From positions 1 to 64,000 of the forward strand of contig JARKOC010000248.1 in the NCBI GenBank assembly GCA_029975915.1: a stretch of 64,000 nt of DNA, given 5' to 3'. A model generated the notes under the pieces. The model did no database searches and was not told the origin of the DNA. It saw only the letters and a program-made list of their open reading frames with translations. The stretch is from Bryobacteraceae bacterium (GTDB taxonomy: Bacteria; Acidobacteriota; Terriglobia; Bryobacterales; Bryobacteraceae). Every line of letters starts with the position of its first letter. Position 1 is the stretch's first letter. Both the position numbers and the translations under genes were made by a program. Below, piece after piece: positions 44,263 to 52,573 of the stretch.

Positions 44263-45477
44263 CTACACTTGCCGGCTATCATGAACCCAAACGATAGAGT
44301 TCAGATAGTAGCTCGACAGTTCGCTGGCCGGCATCGAATTCACTTGAGCCAGCACCTCCGCCGCCGTCTCCTCCCCTGACTGCCAAGCCTTCGCCAATTG
44401 CAGGCCGAGCTTGGCTGGGCTACCCGCGCCGCGCGTCTGGCCTTCAAACAGACCTCGAATCTCGTCCGGTAGCCCCATCTCAGAGCAAATCTCCTCGATC
44501 GGTTTGCCCAACATCGCGTCCAACATCGACACCAGGCCCCCAAGGAACGCCTTGCCCCCATCCTGCTGGTCCCCGATCGCGGTGGCCACCAGATCGCTCA
44601 TGCGTGCCCGTATTAACGCTTTTTCGAGCAGTTCGGCGTTGCCGCTCCCGTTTAGGCCCGCCATTGCGAACATGCTGACAAACCGGCGAACCTGCTCCAA
44701 CCCCATCCAGATAAGCGCCTCCCGAACCGTCGAAGCAGGGTGCCGGCGCCCAGACGCCGCCGAGTTCACCCAAGTCATCAATTTGAAGGTGAGATCAACG
44801 TCGCGTTCGATCAGTTCTTCCACCCGGCTCATGGCTGGCTCGGCTTTGCTTATTTCAGCGATCAACTTCAGCCGGCAAACCTGCGCAGCCGGGAGCTTCC
44901 GCCCCGACAATACCTGAGGCCGCTCAAGGGCGTACCCCTGGACGTAGTCGTACCCCAGTTCCAGAGCGTGCTCAACCTCATCAATTGTCTCCACCTTCTC
45001 GGCCAGGCATTTCCGCTTTACCGAGCTCGGCGTATCGCGCCTCACCCGCTCGGAGCTGTCTCGCCAGTCCACCTTCACCATGTGGCACATTTCAAGCAGG
45101 CGCTCCTTGCCGGGCTCTCCGGTGTAATCATCCAAAATGAGACGATAGCCGCGCTCTCTCAGCCACTTACACCGTTGCAGGACCTCCTCCGTGGCTTCGG
45201 TGGTCTCCAGGATCTCGACATACACCCGTTCCGGGGGGATGATCAGGATCTTTTCCGACATCAGCAGTTGCTGTCCGACGTTCCACAACGCGGGCCTGTC
45301 TCCCACAAGAGTCTGCCATCCGATGGAGAAGAATCCATTTGACACAACTTCTTCACTCGCCCCATCCCCCGGCGTCCCGGCTGACAGAGCTTGGGGCCCG
45401 CCGCGATAAAGGAGTTCGTACGCCGCGACTTTCCTGTTCCTGTCATAGATGGCCTGGCGGGCGACGTAGCCTTCCAT
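44263..45477 (-). CDS. EAL-HDOD signalling protein (YuxH-like)
   Basis: About 404 residues. The N-terminal domain is EAL-related but degenerate: AAYELLYRGG in place of EAL, YVEILETTEATEEVL and LILDDYTGEPG; the metal-binding glutamates are largely missing, so phosphodiesterase activity is unlikely. The C-terminal half (about 200-400) is an HDOD domain (LTFKLMTWVNSAASGRRHPASTVREALIWMGLEQVRRFVSMFAMAGL, quoted in parts). The ATG at 45477 (MEGYVARQAIYDRN) is preferred, with AAGGGG upstream, over a TTG at 45516. Role in c-di-GMP or stress signalling is inferred. Confidence 0.93.
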   Translation of the reverse strand: MEGYVARQAIYDRNRKVAAYELLYRGGPQALSAGTPGDGASEEVVSNGFFSIGWQTLVGDRPALWNVGQQLLMSEKILIIPPERVYVEILETTEATEEVLQRCKWLRERGYRLILDDYTGEPGKERLLEMCHMVKVDWRDSSERVRRDTPSSVKRKCLAEKVETIDEVEHALELGYDYVQGYALERPQVLSGRKLPAAQVCRLKLIAEISKAEPAMSRVEELIERDVDLTFKLMTWVNSAASGRRHPASTVREALIWMGLEQVRRFVSMFAMAGLNGSGNAELLEKALIRARMSDLVATAIGDQQDGGKAFLGGLVSMLDAMLGKPIEEICSEMGLPDEIRGLFEGQTRGAGSPAKLGLQLAKAWQSGEETAAEVLAQVNSMPASELSSYYLNSIVWVHDSRQV

Positions 45478-45552
45478 GACCCCCTTATCGCCCGCCTGCG
45501 CTTGAGCTTTGAGCAATATAGGAACGCTCTGTGCGAATGGCGAAAACTCGGC

Positions 45553-45990
45553 CTACGGGCGGATCACATGCACCCTGTCGAATCCCTCCTCGATTGAGGG
45601 CATGGTCATCCGCCTGGCCATTCGTTCCATCGCATCTTCGGGTACGCGCCGCCGCCGGTTCAGATTCCGCGCACGGCACACCTCGAATGGAGTGTCGAAA
45701 AACACTGCCTCCACCGGACAACCGAGCATTTCGGCCAGGCGAATCCAACATCTGCGCTCGACGCGTGTCAGCGCGGTCGAGTCCACCCAGGTTTCTTCGC
45801 ATCCGGCCTCCAGCCGCGCCCGCACCAATTCCCGCAACTGTGCAAAGACCAGCCGGTTGTTCTCCTGGTTGGCTTCGTCGCCGGTCAGCAGGGTACGCAG
45901 AGTGTCGGAAGACAGCGCTGGCTTGCCTTGCCTCTCAAGCCAGGTGGATTTGCCTGAGCCAGGCAATCCAGCCAGCACGTATAGACGCAT
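45553..45990 (-). CDS. AAA_33-type P-loop kinase
   Basis: A 145-residue nucleotide-binding protein. Walker A: LAGLPGSGKSTWLE (residues 6-19); then ALSSDTLRTLLTG and VEAVFFDTPFEVCRARN, and RRVPEDAMERMARRM with arginines of the lid, as in the polynucleotide kinase/zeta-type family. Start 45990 is favoured by GGAG six bases upstream; a TTG at 46017 is alternative. Substrate unknown. No adjacent antitoxin was seen. Confidence 0.9.
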   Translation of the reverse strand: MRLYVLAGLPGSGKSTWLERQGKPALSSDTLRTLLTGDEANQENNRLVFAQLRELVRARLEAGCEETWVDSTALTRVERRCWIRLAEMLGCPVEAVFFDTPFEVCRARNLNRRRRVPEDAMERMARRMTMPSIEEGFDRVHVIRP

Positions 45991-46102
45991 CACTTGCTCC
46001 GTAACCCGCCGGCGCAACTCCGCTTGTGGCTCACGGCATCATCCGCTGCCGGCTGCAGGGCAACTGTCCTGGAGTCTTCCGGTGCTCGTCCGCGTGCGCT
46101 CT

Positions 46103-46621
46103 TCATCTCGGATGCCTCGCACGGAATCCCGTCTTGCGCTTAAACTCCTCCAGGGCCTCAAAGACCACCGGGCAGATCGATGCCTGCCGGCAGACCGAGG
46201 ACATCCGGTTGCCCAACAGGTCGGCATGCAGTGCAATCGCCGGAAACTGCCTGCACGGCTCGGGCCTGGCCTCATAGACGATGCACTGGCCACGATCCAG
46301 AAAGATGCACTGCCCGTTCATTTGCCTGATGAGTATCTCACCCGCCTCCTCGCCTTTTTCCGTGTACATCCTCGCCGCCTCCCACGGCGTCATCTTCAGA
46401 CACGCCGCGATGGTGGCGACCTCTCCGTCACTCACCGGGACTCTCGTCTCGCGGCAGCAGTTGGCGCATTCCTGGCAGTCGAAACTCGCCAGCAACCCGG
46501 CCACATGTTGCCTCAGAGGATGATCCGAGATGTGGTGGTCGTGAACATGGCGTCTGAATTCAAGATCCTCGGCGGCGTGAGCGTGTGCCAGCCGCCGGAG
46601 TTCGTCGAGGTCCGTCAGCAT
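46103..46621 (-). CDS. YkgJ family cysteine cluster protein
   Basis: A 172-residue protein with a metal-binding cysteine cluster: FDCQECANCCRETRVP (C-x2-C-x2-CC), CIFLDRGQCIVYEARPEPCRQFP, and SVCRQASICPVV, matching the CxxCxxCC/RPxxCRxFP signature of PF03692. Role unknown (zinc or Fe-S binding is proposed for the family). GGAGG six bases before the ATG defines the start. It lies between the GTPase and kinase genes on the same strand. Confidence 0.93.
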   Translation of the reverse strand: MLTDLDELRRLAHAHAAEDLEFRRHVHDHHISDHPLRQHVAGLLASFDCQECANCCRETRVPVSDGEVATIAACLKMTPWEAARMYTEKGEEAGEILIRQMNGQCIFLDRGQCIVYEARPEPCRQFPAIALHADLLGNRMSSVCRQASICPVVFEALEEFKRKTGFRARHPR

Positions 46622-46666
46622 CTCTTTCCTCCGCGCCTGGATGCGCCTTTGTCCCCGCCCGCCGGT

Positions 46667-47605
46667 TCAAATATGGAACTCAAGGATATCCTGATCCTCA
46701 ACTTCGTGATGGCGGTCGACCATCATGCTCTCGTTCGATCCTCGCCGGTACCGGCGGGCGAACTTGAGATGCTCCGCGAAATCCCGGTGGACATGGCGTG
46801 CCGCATCCAGCACCGTCTCCCCCCTTCTGAGAACATATGGCCGGTCCAGTTCGGGTTCCTTGCCCGGTGATTTCGTGTAGACCCGCACCAGTCCGAGCAT
46901 GTCGAACACGGCCCGCCTCATCCGGTCGAGGCCCTCCCCAGTCTCCGCTGAGACTGCGATGATCTGGTACTGGCTACCGAATAATTCCTCCAATACCTCG
47001 ATACTGTCCCGCTCGCCTGGGGCATCGCACTTGTTCGCAATCATTAGCTCAGGCTTGCGGACGCGCCACTGCTCCAGTCTCGCCTCAATCATCTCGATCT
47101 CGCCCAGTGAATCCGGATCGCAGGCGTCGAGGACCAGAACCGTCCGGTCGGCGTTCCTGAATACCTGGGGCAGCCAGACTTCCGTAAACTCGTTCGACAC
47201 CGGCGGCAGGTCAATCAATTGGATTTGGACGTCTTCGAACGTCATCATGCCGGGCAGTGGCTGCCGCGTGGTGAACGGATAATCCGCCACCTCCGGACGC
47301 GCATGGGTGAGCGCTGCCACCAGGCTGGACTTGCCGCAGTTGGGCGGCCCCGCAAGCGCCACCTGCCCCGATCCTTCCTTCGGTATCAGATAGAACGGCG
47401 TGGAATGCGTGGCCCCCTTCTTCTGCGATTCTTTGCGCGCCTGAGAGAGCTTCCGCTTCAACTCCGCTTGCAGCTTCTCGGTCCCTTTGTGCTTGGGCAG
47501 GGTCGCCCACATCCGTTCAAGCGCAGCAATCTTTTCGCGCTGGGACCCGGCTTGGCGGAACTCCTGTTCCGCCGCCAGATAGTCCGGTCCGAGATTGGCC
47601 GGCAT
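46667..47605 (-). CDS. Obg/DRG-like GTPase with TGS domain
   Basis: A 312-residue GTP-binding protein. G1 ALAGPPNCGKSSL, G3 IQLIDLPPVS, G4 MIANKCDAPG and G5-like IAVSAETGEG are present. A helical N-terminus precedes the G domain and the C-terminus from about residue 235 is a TGS domain (RVYTKSPGKEPELDRPYVLRRG), closing with VEDQDILEFHI. This arrangement resembles the DRG subgroup. The start at 47605 is preferred by GGGAG on the minus strand about eight bases upstream; the open frame begins 26 codons earlier. Confidence 0.92.
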   Translation of the reverse strand: MPANLGPDYLAAEQEFRQAGSQREKIAALERMWATLPKHKGTEKLQAELKRKLSQARKESQKKGATHSTPFYLIPKEGSGQVALAGPPNCGKSSLVAALTHARPEVADYPFTTRQPLPGMMTFEDVQIQLIDLPPVSNEFTEVWLPQVFRNADRTVLVLDACDPDSLGEIEMIEARLEQWRVRKPELMIANKCDAPGERDSIEVLEELFGSQYQIIAVSAETGEGLDRMRRAVFDMLGLVRVYTKSPGKEPELDRPYVLRRGETVLDAARHVHRDFAEHLKFARRYRRGSNESMMVDRHHEVEDQDILEFHI

Positions 47606-47748
47606 CGCCTTTTCTCCCGCCGACAGCATATCACCGGAAGAGACGCCATAATCTTTCCCGGCTGTATGATGATTGGCGCCCAAGCAGTCCGAAATGGTTG
47701 ATAGAATAGTCGCTTGCCGCCCATGCTCCGGTGGCTAGTGGAGGTTGT

Positions 47749-48156
47749 GTGAAGATCTTCGCCTTGCTTCTTCGTTACTGGTCCTACTTGTTTGCCGGTC
47801 TCTTCGGCATTTTTGTCGCCGGTATCGCGGCTGTGCTGCTGATCTCCGGTTCCCCGAACTTCAGACTTTCGCAGTTGCCCTTCTGGCAGGGCAAGACGGC
47901 CCTCTACAGCCTGCTGTGCATCGGCCTGCTCGGTGTCATCGCCGCGTTGCTCGGCCTGTTGAAGGGCATGCGTCCTCTGTTGCTCGTTTGGACGCTCGTT
48001 GTCTTTGTGCTCCTGGTCTATGGTTACTTCATCAGCCCCAAGTATTACTTCGCGCTGGGCGCTTCCGAAGCTAAAGGCGCGGCTTGGCTTGCGTTCGGCG
48101 CTCTCGGTGCTTTCTTTGGCGCCCTGATGCAGTACCGGACCGACAAACGAGCATAG
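47749..48156 (+). CDS. Small four-helix membrane protein, unknown function
   Basis: A 135-residue protein with four hydrophobic helices (YWSYLFAGLFGIFVAGIAAVLL, ALYSLLCIGLLGVIAALLGLL, LLLVWTLVVFVLLVYGYF, AAWLAFGALGAFFGALM). No family was recognised. The GTG at 47749 lies four bases after GGAGG; it could also start at a GTG six codons upstream. Divergent from the GTPase and convergent with DUF1501. Confidence 0.8.
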   Translation: MKIFALLLRYWSYLFAGLFGIFVAGIAAVLLISGSPNFRLSQLPFWQGKTALYSLLCIGLLGVIAALLGLLKGMRPLLLVWTLVVFVLLVYGYFISPKYYFALGASEAKGAAWLAFGALGAFFGALMQYRTDKRA

Positions 48157-48229
48157 CCCGTCCGGCAATCGGAAGCCGCGCAGGAGGCATCCCGCCCGCA
48201 AACCCGGATAGTTGGCTTTTGAGCTTCGA

Positions 48230-49615
48230 TCAGCTCCAGACTTCGAGCACCGGCTTGAAATCCAGCCCCTGATTGTTTGGAAGAAGATAAAATCCCCGGC
48301 CCATTGGGTCGTCGTCGTAGGCCTTCGTCCAGTCAATTCCCAAAGCCGCGTAGATCGTCGCCTCGACATCCTCGGGATAAATATGCCGGCCCGCGCTCCA
48401 GCCTGGCTCCACGACGGTGCGGCCCTCGGCGTCGGTTGCGCCAATCGCCTTTGGACCATTGATGCCAGCGCCTGCCAGGAAGACCGACATCCCGGAGAAG
48501 TGGTCGCGCCCTGCCTGGTTGTTCAGGCTGCCGACGGTCCTGCCGAACTCGCCCATGGCGACCACCAGCGTCTCGTTCAGCAATCCCGACGCCTTCAAGT
48601 CCGCCAGCAGCGTGCCCACAGCCTCGTCGAACTTGCGCCCGCCAGACGCGGCATTCGACGCGTTCAGCATGCCGTTGTAAATGTTCGAGTGGTTGTCCCA
48701 GCCCCCCGCATTGATCTGGATGAATCGTGTCCCCAGGTTCGAACGCAGCAGATTCCGCGCCGTGATGCAGGCGTTGCCGAGCGTCGTGTTGCCATAACGT
48801 ACCCGCTCCTCGGAACCGAAGTTGAAGACGTCGTTGACCCTGCTGTTGAACATCAGCATCCTGGCGGCCAGGTTGAACTGGGCCATCTCGTCGCCCGAAG
48901 GCCCAAGCGGCCCTGCCGCCCGGGTTTCCGCATCCAGTTTCATCAGCACATCGAACCTTCGGTCGAAGCCGTTTCCGCCAAGGTAGTTGGGCGGCGCGGT
49001 GTTGCTCAAACCAGTCCCATTGGGATTCACCTTGAACGGCGCATGCTCAGGTACAAGGTATCCTTGGCCCGGAGCCTCGTCTGCGTTCAAGGCCACGAAC
49101 GACGGAAGCGTCACGTCGGATGTAGCTGGGCGCAACTCCCTGGAAACCACGCTGCCAATGTGGGGAGCGATCTTCGACGTGCCGGCCAGGGGATTCCTGC
49201 CAATCTGCACCCAGGTCTGGCAGATCCCATGCACAACCGCCCACGCCTTCGCCGAACGCAGCAACGCCACTGAATCCAGTTGTTCGGCGATCTTCGGCAT
49301 CAGTCCCCGCGGCCAGCGAACGCCGCCGTATTCGGTCGGCTCGAAGGCAGCCGGAGTCCAACTGCCCTCTTTCAGGTCGAACGTGTCGACATGACTCGGC
49401 CCGCCGGACATCAGGATGAAAATCACGTTCCTCGCCTTCGCTTCCAAAGCGCCGGCCGCCTTCGCGGCCGGCATGGTGAGCGATGGCAGCAGGAAACTGC
49501 CGCCCACGGCGGCGCCTAGGTGGCGGAAGAACACGCGCCGCTCCAACGCCGGACGCTTCCAGAAGTGGCTTCCCGCGACGTTCGCCAAATCGGTCCCGAA
49601 TCTATCTTTTTTCAT
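48230..49615 (-). CDS. DUF1501 exported protein
   Basis: A 461-residue protein with a Tat-like leader (ERRVFFRHLGAAVGGSFLLPSLTMPAAKA). DUF1501 features: VIFILMSGGPSHVDTFDLK, LPSFVAL, MGEFGRTVGS and DHFSGMSVFLAGAG, a fold related to alkaline phosphatase/sulfatase. It is 16 bases after the DUF1549 gene. The pair is very common in Planctomycetes, Verrucomicrobia and Acidobacteria; function is not established. Confidence 0.94.
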   Translation of the reverse strand: MKKDRFGTDLANVAGSHFWKRPALERRVFFRHLGAAVGGSFLLPSLTMPAAKAAGALEAKARNVIFILMSGGPSHVDTFDLKEGSWTPAAFEPTEYGGVRWPRGLMPKIAEQLDSVALLRSAKAWAVVHGICQTWVQIGRNPLAGTSKIAPHIGSVVSRELRPATSDVTLPSFVALNADEAPGQGYLVPEHAPFKVNPNGTGLSNTAPPNYLGGNGFDRRFDVLMKLDAETRAAGPLGPSGDEMAQFNLAARMLMFNSRVNDVFNFGSEERVRYGNTTLGNACITARNLLRSNLGTRFIQINAGGWDNHSNIYNGMLNASNAASGGRKFDEAVGTLLADLKASGLLNETLVVAMGEFGRTVGSLNNQAGRDHFSGMSVFLAGAGINGPKAIGATDAEGRTVVEPGWSAGRHIYPEDVEATIYAALGIDWTKAYDDDPMGRGFYLLPNNQGLDFKPVLEVWS

Positions 49616-49631
49616 GGCGTGCCCCCCGTTT

Positions 49632-51602
49632 TCAGTAGCTGAACATGAAGTCCAGCTTGTTCACAAGACCCCAGGCGATATCCTCGATCGCCGCATTCCT
49701 CGCCGCGCCCGTCTTGCCGGCCAGCACGCTGAGCGCGGTCTCGCGCTCGTATTCGCTCGGCTGCCGGGAGAGGAACGTCAGGAACATCTCCTCGACCACG
49801 TGCTGGTTGTTGGAGTCCTTCGTCATCGCAGTGACAAATGGCGACGCCGCCGATCCCGACACTCTGATCCGCTCGGTGACCAGCGGACTGTTCATCACAT
49901 TCAGCTGCAGCAGGATCGAGCCGTTTTGCGACCTCGGAACCGTATCCCGGTTGCCGCGGTTGAATGTATTCAGAAAACTGTTCACTGTCCCGTTTGACCT
50001 TGGTTCGACCGGCTCGGGCAGTTGCATCGCGCGTGCCACCCGCACATCCCCCCAACCCTCCACCGTGTAGCCGCCGTTGGGCGGCAAGGTTCCGGTCGCC
50101 TTCATCAGCGCATCGTGGAACTCCTCGCCTTCAATCCGCCTTGGAATCCTCCGGGCGAACAGGTTCATCTTGGTGATGTCCCACGCCCCCTCATACGCCG
50201 AATCGAGTTGATATGCGGACGACTCGGCCAGCACCCTCAAGAATTCACGAATATTGAAGTCCTGCGCCCGCGCGAGTCTCCCCAGTTCCACCAGCAGTTC
50301 CGGATGCGACGCTTGCAGCGTCCAGGGCGCCGGAGGTGGTTTGTTCGGATCGAGCCGCTCAGGGTCCAGCGTGTCAACCGGATCCACCAGACCCAGGCCA
50401 AACATCGCTTTCCATAGCCGGTTGGCGTAGTTGATGGCGAACAACTCGTCTTCCACCATGGCGGCATGGAAGCTCTCGCGCCATGTCCCGGATGCCCGCG
50501 GCTCCTTCCCATCGCGGTAGACCGGCGTGTAGCTTGCCACCGGCTTGCCATCCGGCCCTACTGTCGCCCTGCCCGGCCGGTTGCCCGAGGTCGTGTTCAG
50601 CGCGTAAACGCCGGTCCGGGCGTCCGTCACATAGTAGCTGCCGGCATAGAAGTCGGTTCTGTCCTCCGTCACATAGCCGCGCATGGATGTCCGGGAGAAA
50701 TGAGCAGCCATCTTCTGTGCCTCAGCCCGTTTCGCTTTCGACCCCCACAAACTGATCGTGTCCAAATGCCGCCGGCCATCGTGACAAAGGATGCAATCGT
50801 AATGCCCCATTCCCAGAAACGCCGTCGCCGAACGGACCAGCATCATGTCGTAGGTGTCCTGCGCAGGACCCATCGGGTGAAAAGATCTGACCAGGAAATT
50901 CGCGCCGCCGGTGTGCTTGTCAAAGTTGTTTCCCGATGACGCCAGCGACAGATAGGCGATGTCGCGGAAGCTCACCCCTTGTTCCAGCGCTTCCTTCATC
51001 CACCAATGCATCGCGTTCCGGCCGTTGGCTTGCAAACTCCGGTTCGAGTTCACTCGCGCGTTGCCCAGCAGGTCGCCAAGCCACATCGTCCATTTGTCCA
51101 CGAACTCCGGACTCCGCAGCAGTCTGTCGATCGCCTTGCTGCGCTTGTCCGGGTCCTGGTCCGCGACGAATGCGCGGATCTCGCTGGCCGTTGGGATGAT
51201 GCCCGCCAGATCCAGCGAAATCCTCCTCAGGAAGACCTCGTCGCGCGCCACGGCTGCGGATTGGACTCCGGCTGACTCCAGTTTCGCGAAGATGTGCTCA
51301 TCCACCAGGTTCCGGCGCGGTATCTCAGCCGGCGCCACACTCCTCGCCGCCAGCCTCCCGCCTTTGGAAAAGCTCACCACCCGCTCATAAGCGCTTTGCC
51401 TTGCCCTGTAGGCCGCCAAGTCCACTTCCTGCGGATCGCTGCGGTAGTTGCAGTTCTGCCCCGATGCTTCCTCCACCTGGACTTCCGGATCCACGGTCTG
51501 AGGCTCCTGGAGCCCCGCTCCTGATAGAACCGGCGCCACGGCCAGCGTCAGCGCCATCACTAATGATGCTGCGAGAGGCGTCTTTCGATGAGCTTCAATC
51601 AT
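49632..51602 (-). CDS. DUF1549/DUF1553 exported protein with CxxCH motif
   Basis: About 656 residues with a signal peptide (MIEAHRKTPLAASLVMALTLAVAPV). Core DUF1549: NLVDEHIFAKLESAGV, FLRRISLDLAGIIPT, FVDKWTMWLGDLLGN; then a heme-type CILCH in HYDCILCHDGRRH, and DUF1553: NYANRLWKAMFGLGLVDPVDTLDPERLD. The ATG at 51602 is chosen by the signal peptide; the open frame continues 27 codons upstream. It is upstream of DUF1501 in the same operon and divergent from the beta-barrel protein. Confidence 0.92.
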   Translation of the reverse strand: MIEAHRKTPLAASLVMALTLAVAPVLSGAGLQEPQTVDPEVQVEEASGQNCNYRSDPQEVDLAAYRARQSAYERVVSFSKGGRLAARSVAPAEIPRRNLVDEHIFAKLESAGVQSAAVARDEVFLRRISLDLAGIIPTASEIRAFVADQDPDKRSKAIDRLLRSPEFVDKWTMWLGDLLGNARVNSNRSLQANGRNAMHWWMKEALEQGVSFRDIAYLSLASSGNNFDKHTGGANFLVRSFHPMGPAQDTYDMMLVRSATAFLGMGHYDCILCHDGRRHLDTISLWGSKAKRAEAQKMAAHFSRTSMRGYVTEDRTDFYAGSYYVTDARTGVYALNTTSGNRPGRATVGPDGKPVASYTPVYRDGKEPRASGTWRESFHAAMVEDELFAINYANRLWKAMFGLGLVDPVDTLDPERLDPNKPPPAPWTLQASHPELLVELGRLARAQDFNIREFLRVLAESSAYQLDSAYEGAWDITKMNLFARRIPRRIEGEEFHDALMKATGTLPPNGGYTVEGWGDVRVARAMQLPEPVEPRSNGTVNSFLNTFNRGNRDTVPRSQNGSILLQLNVMNSPLVTERIRVSGSAASPFVTAMTKDSNNQHVVEEMFLTFLSRQPSEYERETALSVLAGKTGAARNAAIEDIAWGLVNKLDFMFSY

Positions 51603-51681
51603 GTTTGTTCCCAGTTGGTTCAAATTATACTGCATGGTGGAAACGGCCCGGCCGCGCACGGCGTCTCTCGGGGCGAAAGAC

Positions 51682-52311
51682 ATGCGACGTTACATACTTT
51701 TACTTCTGATGCTTCCAGCCGGCAGCTTGATGCAGGCGCAGCCTTACCAGAAACATCACCTTACCGCCGGCCTCGGCGTGGCCACCCCCCAGGGCGAACT
51801 GAACGACTACTATGAAGGCGCCTTTTCCTGGACCCTGGCGTACGGATACCGTCCTGCCTCCTTCTTGCAGATTGATCTGGGTTGGGACGGCGCCTACAAC
51901 GCCGCTAGGGTCAACGACTACTTCGAGAGCAATACCTTCGGCGCTGTCCGCATCCGGGATTTCCAGCACTATTTCCCCGTTGGCGGCCGGCTGGTCCTGC
52001 CTCTGGCCGATGGCAAGGCCGAACTCTATGGCGGTGGCGGCGGGGCATACATGCGCTACAGCGAGGGTTTGCGGCAGCCCAGCGATTTCTATCGAATCGA
52101 TTGCCCGGTCTGCAATGCCCGTGATGGCTTCGGCTTCTACGCCCTGGCGGGCGGCAATGTCGCCCTCAACCGTTCGCAGTCGTTGCGTTTAGGCGTGACC
52201 ACAAAGATGTACAAGGCGACCACCGACGGCCTCAGTGTCGGCGTGATACCGGCGGCCAAGACCAAGGATCGCTGGGTGAACGTCTACCTCCACCTCACCC
52301 TGAGCTTGTAG
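51682..52311 (+). CDS. Outer membrane beta-barrel protein (OmpA/OmpW-like)
   Basis: A 209-residue protein with signal peptide (MRRYILLLLMLPAGSLMQAQ) and alternating beta strands: LTAGLGVATPQGELNDYYEGA, FSWTLAYGYRPASFLQIDLGWD, FPVGGRLVLPL, AELYGGGGGAYMRYSEG, and a terminal WVNVYLHLTLSL typical of a barrel C-terminus. The start at 51682 is used since the upstream extension is not signal-like. It is divergent from DUF1549; a hairpin follows at 52312-52335. Confidence 0.82.
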   Translation: MRRYILLLLMLPAGSLMQAQPYQKHHLTAGLGVATPQGELNDYYEGAFSWTLAYGYRPASFLQIDLGWDGAYNAARVNDYFESNTFGAVRIRDFQHYFPVGGRLVLPLADGKAELYGGGGGAYMRYSEGLRQPSDFYRIDCPVCNARDGFGFYALAGGNVALNRSQSLRLGVTTKMYKATTDGLSVGVIPAAKTKDRWVNVYLHLTLSL

Positions 52312-52335
52312 CCGGGCGCCCTGGCCGGCGCCCGG
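52312..52335 (+). terminator. Strong hairpin after the beta-barrel gene
   Basis: CCGGGCGCC (52312-52320), six-base loop, GGCGCCCGG (52327-52335). No T tract follows, so termination efficiency is uncertain; it overlaps the end of the stop region. Confidence 0.45.
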
Positions 52336-52573
52336 AATCGGCCCATTCTCGATGGTCGCGCCCTCCATCCGGTTGGATCTGGAACGGGCGATCGGATACA
52401 TTGAGGCAGATGCATGCCGGACTGAGCCTCCTCACATCAGGAATAAGACCGGACGCGCAAAGCGCCACGCTCCGGCGAAATCCAATCTCCGGCCACGGCT
52501 GCTTGAGTCCGGCGGCAGTGAATCGTCCGGTTGCTTCAAGGCGCGCCAGACCGGTTCCCAGGGGGATGTCGCG

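Noticed and set aside
45509..46870. 453-residue open frame on the plus strand
   Set aside because: Covers the kinase and YkgJ-type genes on the other strand; the composition is unlike a protein and has no domain.
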